Assembly: GCF_002156385.1 (NCBI RefSeq)
Contig: NZ_MVJM01000002.1
Span: 402,911-466,910 of the forward strand
DNA length: 64,000 bases
Source: Halalkalibacter urbisdiaboli
GTDB lineage: Bacteria > Bacillota > Bacilli > Bacillales > Bacillaceae_D
Reading direction: 5' to 3'
Positions 54,458 to 61,645 of this stretch are shown here, one piece after another. Made by a program: the position numbers and the translations under genes. The notes beneath the pieces were generated by a model. The model saw only the letters and a list, made by a program, of their open reading frames with translations. It had not been told where the DNA came from and made no database searches. Within the stretch, counting starts at the first letter, position 1. Every line of letters starts with the position of its first letter.

Positions 54458-56623
54458 TTGGCAAATGAAAGCTTTTCACCTCTCTTTGCTCTTGATATTG
54501 GTACACGGTCAGTTGTTGGCCTTTTATTAAAGCAAAAAGATGAGCAATATGAACTTTTAGATTTAGAAATTATAGAGCATCATGACCGTTCAATGCTTGA
54601 TGGACAAATACATGATGTTCCAGCTGTGGCTATGGTTATTCAAAAAGTGAAATCCAAGCTTGAAGAAAAGCACGGTCCTTTAAAGAAAGTGTGCGTCGCT
54701 GCCGCTGGACGTTCATTGAAAACAAAACGGGCCTCGTTTGATATTGATATAAAGGGAAAACCTATGTTTGAACGAGATGATTTACTTCATCTTGAACTAA
54801 GTGCAGTACAACAAGCACAATATGCTTTAGCTCAAGAACAAGAGAGTGAATCACTCGTTCATTATTATTGTGTTGGCTATTCTGTTCTTACGTACCGGTT
54901 AGATGGAGAACCAATTGGTAGCTTATTAGACCAAAGCGGTCACACTGCAACAGTAGAAGTAATCGCAACATTTTTACCTAAAGTCGTTGTAGAATCATTA
55001 CTTGCCGCTTTATCAAGAGTAAACCTTGAATTAGAAGCGCTTACGTTAGAACCAATAGCAGCTATCAACGTACTTATCCCGCCATCTATGCGTCGCCTGA
55101 ATGTCGCTTTAGTCGATATTGGAGCCGGAACTTCTGACATTGCTCTTACTGATGAAAATACGGTCACAGCTTACGGAATGGTACCAGTGGCGGGTGATGA
55201 AATTACTGAAGCAATTAGTGATCATTTTTTACTAGATTTTCCCGATGCTGAAAACGTTAAACGACAACTCATTGCAAATGATGAAATAACGATGCAGGAC
55301 ATTCTCGGTTTTGAAACGACGTATTCTCGTTCTGATATCTTATCACCGATTCATGGGGCCATTCAAAGACTCGCACAATCAATTAGTGATGAAATCTTAC
55401 GCCTAAATGGTCAAGCTCCGAAAGCAGTTATGCTCGTTGGTGGTGGAAGTTTAACTCCTGAATTACCTAAATTTATCTCACGATGTTTAGCGTTGCCGGA
55501 AAACCGTGTAGCTATTAGAGGAATTGATGCCATTAAAAATTTAATACTTCAAGATACTCACAAATTCGGGCCAGAGTTAGTCACTCCAATTGGCATTGCG
55601 ATTGCAGCTAAGGAAAACCCAATTGAATATGTGAGTGTTAAGGTGAATGAGCAAACATTACGATTATTCGATGTGAAACGTTTAACAGTAGGTGACGGGT
55701 TACTTGCTGCTGGAGTTGATATTTCGAAGCTCTATGGAAAACCAGGCCTTGCAATCATGGTTACAGTCGAAGATAGATTAATCTCCATTCCAGGTCAACA
55801 TGGTAAACCACCATTGCTCCTGAAAAATGGTGAACCTACTTCTTTAGATGCTCCTCTTAAAGCTGGTGACGAGGTGGTTGTAAAGCGTGGAAATGATGGT
55901 GAACAAGCAAACTTAACAATTAACGAGCTTATAGGTGATGTTCCAACAATACATGTAATGATTAACGAACAAGACAAGACAATCCCCGCAAAAATTCTTA
56001 GGAATGGCATGGAAGTCAACGGGAATGAGGCGGTACATGATCGCGATATTTATAAATTGATCTTCCCTAAAACAATCCGGGATGCATTACAACAGCTAAA
56101 ACTACCGTTGGATCAATTTAGCTCTTATAAACTACTTGTAAATGATGAAGAAATCAAAATTCCTTCGTCCAAAAAAACATTATCTAAAAATGGACAGCCT
56201 GCTCAACTGGATGACCCAATTTACAGTAAAGATATCTTAAATTGGCAGGATGAATCAACGACTACATCTCCTCCATCGGTCAAAGATATATTAAAGTTAC
56301 AAAATATCAACAGTAGCCAAACGATGACGATTTTCTTTAATGATGAAGAGGTGACGTTGGAGAAGCCCCTTGTAGACGTCTTACGAAAGGATACAAAGCT
56401 TAAGTTAGAAGACAAGGTTCATCAAGATGATCATTTGACGATTGAAACGAGAAACGCTGAGTCCTTTATCTTACAGGATATCTTTACAAAGGTTAATATT
56501 GATTTAAGTAATACGACGAATAAGACTTTATATCTAAAACGGAATGGCGAAGATACTAATTTTAGTAGCCCCATTTATGATGGCGATAAAATTCAGTTAT
56601 TTTTCAATGAAAGCTATAATTAA
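54458..56623 (+). CDS. FtsA-like ATPase with repeated C-terminal domains
   Basis: The protein has 721 residues. The first about 390 form an actin-like ATPase related to FtsA/PilM: phosphate-1 ALDIGTRSVVGLLLK, a 1C/SHS2-type insert, phosphate-2 VDIGAGTSDIALT, and adenosine loop MLVGGGSLTPELPKF. The remaining about 330 residues are four to five units of about 62 residues, each with the pattern strand, NGE turn, L..PL..GD.I, then a helix such as IRDALQQL, VKDILKLQ or LQDIFTKV, resembling ThiS-like beta-grasp folds. No FtsA membrane helix ends it. The start is the TTG at 54458, seven bases after AGGTG. It is monocistronic. B. subtilis has nothing obvious at this place. Confidence 0.8.
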   Translation: MANESFSPLFALDIGTRSVVGLLLKQKDEQYELLDLEIIEHHDRSMLDGQIHDVPAVAMVIQKVKSKLEEKHGPLKKVCVAAAGRSLKTKRASFDIDIKGKPMFERDDLLHLELSAVQQAQYALAQEQESESLVHYYCVGYSVLTYRLDGEPIGSLLDQSGHTATVEVIATFLPKVVVESLLAALSRVNLELEALTLEPIAAINVLIPPSMRRLNVALVDIGAGTSDIALTDENTVTAYGMVPVAGDEITEAISDHFLLDFPDAENVKRQLIANDEITMQDILGFETTYSRSDILSPIHGAIQRLAQSISDEILRLNGQAPKAVMLVGGGSLTPELPKFISRCLALPENRVAIRGIDAIKNLILQDTHKFGPELVTPIGIAIAAKENPIEYVSVKVNEQTLRLFDVKRLTVGDGLLAAGVDISKLYGKPGLAIMVTVEDRLISIPGQHGKPPLLLKNGEPTSLDAPLKAGDEVVVKRGNDGEQANLTINELIGDVPTIHVMINEQDKTIPAKILRNGMEVNGNEAVHDRDIYKLIFPKTIRDALQQLKLPLDQFSSYKLLVNDEEIKIPSSKKTLSKNGQPAQLDDPIYSKDILNWQDESTTTSPPSVKDILKLQNINSSQTMTIFFNDEEVTLEKPLVDVLRKDTKLKLEDKVHQDDHLTIETRNAESFILQDIFTKVNIDLSNTTNKTLYLKRNGEDTNFSSPIYDGDKIQLFFNESYN

Positions 56624-56656
56624 TAAAAAGAAGTCCCAATCACGGGACTTCTTTTC
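56624..56656. terminator. Bidirectional terminator between the FtsA-like gene and ytxH
   Basis: AAAAGAAGTCCC (56626-56637) pairs perfectly with GGGACTTCTTTT (56644-56655). A- and T-runs on both sides allow use in either direction. The ytxH stop codon touches it. Confidence 0.88.
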
Positions 56657-57108
56657 TACATTTCACGGTTTTGTTCTGCTTCTGTAATCTTGTTATAAAT
56701 ATTATCGACTTCTTCTTTTACAGTTTGCGCGACCTGCTCACTACCCTCTTGAAGTGTTTCGGCCACATTACCAGCAAGGTCTTGTGCAGATTCCGTCACT
56801 TCTTCTGCCCCTGTTTTTGTTGTAGCTGCAACCTCCCTTACTTTGTCAACTACTTGGGAAGACTGATCAGATACGGCTTTTGCAAGAGTCGATGACTTTT
56901 CCTTTGCAAAAGAAGCCCACTCATTTCCTTTTTCGTATGCTGTAGAAGTGATTTGACTCGTTTTCTCACGAGCAAGTTGTGCCTGTTCATTTAGTTCGTG
57001 ACGTAATTCTTTTCCTGATTTCGGAGCCAATAATAAAGCACCTGCAACACCGACAAACCCTCCAATTAACGTCCCAATTAAAAAATCCTTTGTGTTCATA
57101 TCTCCCAT
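56656..57108 (-). CDS. ytxH: YtxH general stress protein
   Basis: This 150-residue protein has a short N-terminal glycine-rich membrane segment (about 6-26, LIGTLIGGFVGVAGALLLAP) followed by the PKSGKELR motif of YtxH. A long helical, LEA-like region rich in A, K, E, Q, S and T (about 40-145) follows. The ATG at 57108 is seven bases after an AAGGAGGAG box lying in the end of ytxG. It is a sigma-B/sigma-H regulated stress protein in B. subtilis. The usual third gene ytxJ is missing here. Confidence 0.9.
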   Translation of the reverse strand: MGDMNTKDFLIGTLIGGFVGVAGALLLAPKSGKELRHELNEQAQLAREKTSQITSTAYEKGNEWASFAKEKSSTLAKAVSDQSSQVVDKVREVAATTKTGAEEVTESAQDLAGNVAETLQEGSEQVAQTVKEEVDNIYNKITEAEQNREM

Positions 57109-57109
57109 T

Positions 57110-57553
57110 CTAAATCTCCTCCTTATAGGTAGTTGACTTATCTCTGTTTCGTTGTTTAAATTTCATATATAAATCAATCGCAACATTTCCCCACTGTACC
57201 GCCTGTGCTATATGTTCAGACTGTTTAACTGTTGTTGATGCCACAGTATTTGAAACATTACGTATCGATTGATTCACGTGTTGGAATGAATGTCCTAGGT
57301 CCTTAACTGAATCGAACAGCATATGAACCGCTTCCGACTTTTCTTGAATATCTTCAGCTAATTGATTTGTTCGATGAAGAAGCTCTTCTGTTTCTTTTGT
57401 TATTCCATTCATCTGCTTTTCTAACCCTGCCATTGTATTCGCTACATGAAAAAGTGTGCGGTTGACCGACTTTAAGGTTCGTACGAGATAAATGACGAGT
57501 ATAGCAAAAGCAACTGCAGCGATAATCGCACTTATGTATAATAATAATTCCAT
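57110..57553 (-). CDS. ytxG: YtxG, DUF948 membrane protein
   Basis: The 147-residue protein has one N-terminal membrane span (about 4-24) and a coiled-coil DUF948 domain. DUF948 proteins are thought to be stress-related membrane-attached proteins with a chemotaxis-receptor-like helical stalk. The gene is directly followed by ytxH, whose ribosome site lies in the ytxG stop region, so translation is coupled. Confidence 0.9.
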   Translation of the reverse strand: MELLLYISAIIAAVAFAILVIYLVRTLKSVNRTLFHVANTMAGLEKQMNGITKETEELLHRTNQLAEDIQEKSEAVHMLFDSVKDLGHSFQHVNQSIRNVSNTVASTTVKQSEHIAQAVQWGNVAIDLYMKFKQRNRDKSTTYKEEI

Positions 57554-57677
57554 AGCTTGTCTACCCTCCTACTCTATTTTAGTACCCCTAACATGTCCTT
57601 ATTAAACCTTCGTTATTTCATAATTCGATAAAACAATCGATTCTCCTGCAACTTTTTTACGTCCCAAAATAGCACTT

Positions 57678-57706
57678 TTGTATCCAGTACAATAATCGAT
57701 TACAAT
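57678..57706 (+). promoter_or_regulatory. Candidate sigma-A promoter of the aminopeptidase gene
   Basis: TTGTAT (57678-57683) and TACAAT (57701-57706) are spaced by 17 bases, 24 bases before the start codon. Confidence 0.45.
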
Positions 57707-57730
57707 AGATAAACAAAAGGAGGAATTGAA

Positions 57731-58846
57731 ATGAGAGATCCAAGAATTCAAACGCTAGCCAATCGGCTCATTACCTATTCTGTTAACCTACAGAAAAATG
57801 AAAATGTTCTAATTGAGAATTTTGGTCTACAGCGTGAACTAGTAACTGCACTCGTAGAAGAAGCTTACGCAGCAGGAGGAAATCCCTTTGTACTATTGAA
57901 AGATCATCAAGTTGACCGTTCACTCTTTCTCCAAGCAAATGAACAGCAATTGCGCTTAATGGCTAAAGTTGAAGCGACAATGATGAACGAAATGGATGCT
58001 TACATAGGACTTCGTGCAGGTGATAACATTTCAGAGCTTTCAGACGTCCCAAGTGAGAAAATGGCGTTACATGGGAAGACGATTGGACAACTCGTCCATC
58101 GTGAAATACGAGTTCCTAAAACAAAATGGGTTGTTCTCCGTTACCCAAGTTCATCGATGGCCCAGCTCGCTAATACAAGTACAGAAGCATTTGAAAATTT
58201 TTATTTTAACGTGTGTAATTTAGATTATCAGAAAATGAGTCGCGCAATGGATGCACTCGTTACGTTGATGGAGAAAACAGACTCTGTTCGAATTACTGGA
58301 CCGGGAACCGATTTACGCTTTTCTATTAAAGGGATACCAGCAATAAAATGCGCGGGAGAACATAACATTCCTGATGGTGAAGTATTTACAGCACCGATCA
58401 AAAATTCAGTTAATGGCACCATATCATACAATACACCATCTCCATACCAAGGATATACGTTTGAACATGTAAGCTTTACATTCAAGGATGGAAAAATCAT
58501 CGAGGCAACGGCAAACGATACAAATCGCATCAATGATATTTTAAATACAGATGAAGGTGCACGGTTTATTGGTGAATTTGCGATTGGTGTTAACCCATAT
58601 ATTCAGCATCCGATGAAAGATATTCTTTTCGATGAGAAAATAGATGGTAGTTTTCATTTCACCCCAGGCCAATGCTACGATGAAACCTCGAATGGAAACG
58701 ATTCATCTATCCATTGGGATCTTGTCATGATTCAACGTCCTGACTATGGTGGGGGCGAAATCTATTTTGATGATGTATTAATTCGAAAAGATGGACGCTT
58801 TGTATTACCAGAACTTGAGCAACTAAATCCTGAAAACTTAAAATAA
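57731..58846 (+). CDS. ampS: M29-family aminopeptidase (AmpS-like)
   Basis: This 371-residue cytosolic metallo-aminopeptidase of family M29 removes N-terminal residues from peptides. The metal-site residues are in HNIPDGEVFTAPIKNS, IGEFAIGVNPY, the region FHFTPGQCYDE, and DSSIHWDLVMI, in the family order. The length is somewhat below the usual about 410 residues. The GGNPFVLLKD N-terminal domain is present. An AAGGAGG box precedes the ATG. It is a single gene divergent from ytxG and convergent with murC. Confidence 0.88.
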   Translation: MRDPRIQTLANRLITYSVNLQKNENVLIENFGLQRELVTALVEEAYAAGGNPFVLLKDHQVDRSLFLQANEQQLRLMAKVEATMMNEMDAYIGLRAGDNISELSDVPSEKMALHGKTIGQLVHREIRVPKTKWVVLRYPSSSMAQLANTSTEAFENFYFNVCNLDYQKMSRAMDALVTLMEKTDSVRITGPGTDLRFSIKGIPAIKCAGEHNIPDGEVFTAPIKNSVNGTISYNTPSPYQGYTFEHVSFTFKDGKIIEATANDTNRINDILNTDEGARFIGEFAIGVNPYIQHPMKDILFDEKIDGSFHFTPGQCYDETSNGNDSSIHWDLVMIQRPDYGGGEIYFDDVLIRKDGRFVLPELEQLNPENLK

Positions 58847-58928
58847 ACAACGGCTTTTCCACATAGTAGATGTTCAATATGTAAAAACCGATTCCCAATC
58901 CGAATAATCGACTGCTCTGTCTAACATG

Positions 58929-58962
58929 TAAAAGAGAGCTGAATCAAATCACCAGCTCTCTG
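58929..58962 (-). terminator. Terminator after murC
   Basis: AGAGAGCTG (58933-58941) pairs with CAGCTCTCT (58953-58961); the minus strand continues TTTTACATG. Confidence 0.82.
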
Positions 58963-58971
58963 TATTATTCA

Positions 58972-60270
58972 TTATGCTAAAGTCTGTTCATATGCTTTCT
59001 GAAATTTTTGAATATCGCCGGCACCCATAAAAAGAAGCGTACAATCTTGGTGCTTCCTCAGTGATTCCACCTCAGACTCTGCTAAAACTTCTGCACCTGG
59101 AATAAGTGCTTGGAGGTCCTCAATGGTTAAGTTTCCGGCATTTTCCCTAGCAGAACCAAAGATATCACATAAGTATACGTAATCGGCTTGCTTTAAAGCC
59201 TCAGCAAATTCATGCAAAAATGCTTTTGTTCTAGTAAACGTATGCGGTTGAAAAATTGCCACAATTTGGTTGTCTGGGTATTTCTGCTTCGTCGCTTCAA
59301 TTGTTGCAGCAATTTCCGTAGGGTGGTGCGCATAGTCATCAATTAAAATTTGACGGTCTACCTTTTTCTCCGTAAATCTACGCTTTACCCCTTGGAACGT
59401 ACGTAAGTGCTTCTCCACATCTTCTGCTGGTACATTTTCATAGTGACATAAAGCAATAACAGCCAATGCATTTAATACATTATGCTTCCCAAACCCTGGA
59501 ATTGTAAATGTACCGTACATATGATTACGTACATATACATCAAATGTTGTTCCATTGCTTGTCACGCTTACGTTACGTGCTTGAAAATCATTATCTTCAC
59601 CATAACCATAATATACAACCGGAACATTGGCGTGAATCCCCTGAAGATGTTCGTCATCTCCACAAGCAACAATGGCTTTCTTAACCTGCATCGCCATTTC
59701 TTGAAATGCTGAAAACACGTCATTTACATCTTTAAAATAATCAGGATGGTCGAAGTCAACATTCGTCATTATGCAATAATCAGGCTTATAATTTAAAAAG
59801 TGACGACGATACTCACAAGCTTCAAATACAAAATACTTCGAATCTTCTTCACCCTTCCCTGTTCCATCTCCAATTAAATAGGAAGTAGGGTATGTTGCTC
59901 CTAATACATGTGAAAGTAAGCCTGTAGTTGATGTCTTCCCGTGTGAACCAGTCACAGCTACACTTGTAAAATTTTGAATGAAATCTCCTAAGAAATTAGG
60001 ATATTTCGTTATACTGATATTCAAATGTTCTGCTTCTTGAACCTCTTCGTGTTCCGCACCATAAGCAGCTGATACAATAACATTCTGATTAGGCTTTATA
60101 TTCTCTTTATTAAAAGGGAATATAGGTATCCCTTTGTTCTCCAACGGTATTTGCGTAAAAAACTGTTTTTCAACGTCAGATCCTTGAACATCATATTTCA
60201 TATCGTGTAGAATTTGCGCAAGTGCACTCATTCCTGAACCTTTTATGCCAATAAAATGAAAGATTGCCAT
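58972..60270 (-). CDS. murC: UDP-N-acetylmuramate-L-alanine ligase
   Basis: MurC adds the first peptide residue, L-alanine, to UDP-MurNAc in peptidoglycan synthesis. The 432 residues start with a Rossmann UDP-binding domain ([18 protein letters not shown]), then the ATP P-loop [13 protein letters not shown] near 110, [11 protein letters not shown], and the C-terminal ligase domain with [14 protein letters not shown] and [15 protein letters not shown] box precedes the ATG. As in B. subtilis it lies near sftA, but a phosphoribosyltransferase-like gene intervenes here. Confidence 0.97.
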   Translation of the reverse strand: MAIFHFIGIKGSGMSALAQILHDMKYDVQGSDVEKQFFTQIPLENKGIPIFPFNKENIKPNQNVIVSAAYGAEHEEVQEAEHLNISITKYPNFLGDFIQNFTSVAVTGSHGKTSTTGLLSHVLGATYPTSYLIGDGTGKGEEDSKYFVFEACEYRRHFLNYKPDYCIMTNVDFDHPDYFKDVNDVFSAFQEMAMQVKKAIVACGDDEHLQGIHANVPVVYYGYGEDNDFQARNVSVTSNGTTFDVYVRNHMYGTFTIPGFGKHNVLNALAVIALCHYENVPAEDVEKHLRTFQGVKRRFTEKKVDRQILIDDYAHHPTEIAATIEATKQKYPDNQIVAIFQPHTFTRTKAFLHEFAEALKQADYVYLCDIFGSARENAGNLTIEDLQALIPGAEVLAESEVESLRKHQDCTLLFMGAGDIQKFQKAYEQTLA

Positions 60271-60407
60271 AATTGAACCTCCAATATTCTCATAGGTTAA
60301 TGACCCATTTGAATGTTGTGATAGTTATGTAAGTCATCGACTCATTATACCAAAAAAAAAAAATTTCACAAATTCACGATTAAGTAATCACCCAATAGTC
60401 TATGTAA

Positions 60408-60448
60408 AAAAAAGAAAGAAAAGACCTACTTTTTAAGCAGGTCCTTGT
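60408..60448 (-). terminator. Terminator after the NAPRTase-like gene
   Basis: AAGGACCTGC pairs with GTAGGTCTTTT, and the minus strand ends in a long CTTTCTTTTTTTT run. Confidence 0.82.
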
Positions 60449-60450
60449 TT

Positions 60451-61548
60451 TTAATCAACAAGTGCAAGTCTAGGATTATCATTAAAACGTCTCCCAGCCT
60501 TAGCCTCATGCTCGCCATTTAATATAACATTATCACCAGTAAAACCGATGTGAATTTTTAACAGGCTGCCACCGACTCCGTAAATATCGACTGGGACGCC
60601 TTCTTCTTCATATTTTTGTATTCGCTCTGCATTAAAACCACCTGTTGCAATAATTTTCACATGGTGAAACCCTTCTTTATCAAGTGCTTCTCTTAAAGCA
60701 AAAAGAAGTGCTGGATTTACTCCCCTAGGATCAAAAGCTCCCATTATTTCAGGATTACGACAGAAATATTGGTCCACCATCGTCCGTGAAGTGTCGACAC
60801 GGACACCTTTTAATGTGTCACCAAATTCTCTAGCAACTTTTAAAGCATCTGTGATGACATCATTATTGTAGTCAACGAGAGCCATTAAGTCATCCTCAGG
60901 GTATGTCTCATGATAAGCTTTGGTTGCCGCAACAACATCACCCTTAAACAATTGAATCAGTGCATGAGGCATTGTGCCCATTCCTTTTTTTCCCCACCAT
61001 TCATTCATTGCATGAGTCGCTTGTGCTGTTGATCCCCCTATATGGGCTGCGTAACCATCACCTGATTGCTGCGTGAAATGATCATCACGATCACCCATAA
61101 AAATAATTGGCTTTTGTACACCTGAGATTCGTGCAGCTTTTACAACATTATATACATTAGTTGCAACCGAGGTTCTTCTAGCAAAAATTCCATCGATGAT
61201 TCCTTCAAGATAACCAAAATTCTGGTATGGACCAGTGATCGTTAGGACGGTTTCAAAAGGCTTAATTTTATCACCGTCTGTTAACGAACGAATTTCTAGC
61301 TCATTCGGGTTCTTGGCAAAGGTCCGAATTAAAGCAATTACTTCATCCGTCCCACAAACGATCGCATGCTCCTTCTGAAAAAACTGCATTGTCACAATAT
61401 TATTTGCCTGATATTTCTCTACGATTTCTCGCGTTTTCAAAAAATAAACGGCTGAAAACCAACCTTCACGTATTCTTTCATCAAATTTAAACGTTTTATT
61501 CGTTAATCTCTTAATCTTCCCTTGCATCTTAAGTTCGATTTCTTTCAT
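60451..61548 (-). CDS. Nicotinate phosphoribosyltransferase-like protein
   Basis: The 365 residues form the type II phosphoribosyltransferase fold. FGDTLKGVRVDTSRTM and KIIATGGFNAERI are phosphate-binding motifs, and an N-terminal domain ends near residue 115. The likely reaction is PRPP plus nicotinate to nicotinate mononucleotide, feeding NAD synthesis. The short size and the sequence differ from the long PncB of Bacillus (about 490 residues), so it is a second class and could use another base. The ATG follows AAGGAGC. It stands between murC and sftA with its own terminator. Confidence 0.85.
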   Translation of the reverse strand: MKEIELKMQGKIKRLTNKTFKFDERIREGWFSAVYFLKTREIVEKYQANNIVTMQFFQKEHAIVCGTDEVIALIRTFAKNPNELEIRSLTDGDKIKPFETVLTITGPYQNFGYLEGIIDGIFARRTSVATNVYNVVKAARISGVQKPIIFMGDRDDHFTQQSGDGYAAHIGGSTAQATHAMNEWWGKKGMGTMPHALIQLFKGDVVAATKAYHETYPEDDLMALVDYNNDVITDALKVAREFGDTLKGVRVDTSRTMVDQYFCRNPEIMGAFDPRGVNPALLFALREALDKEGFHHVKIIATGGFNAERIQKYEEEGVPVDIYGVGGSLLKIHIGFTGDNVILNGEHEAKAGRRFNDNPRLALVD

Positions 61549-61645
61549 AGCTCGTCCAAGCTCCTTGTAACATCCCTTTATTCCATACTATTCTTTATCA
61601 TATAAAACCTTCTAACGTAATACAAGGTTTTCCACTAATCTTACT

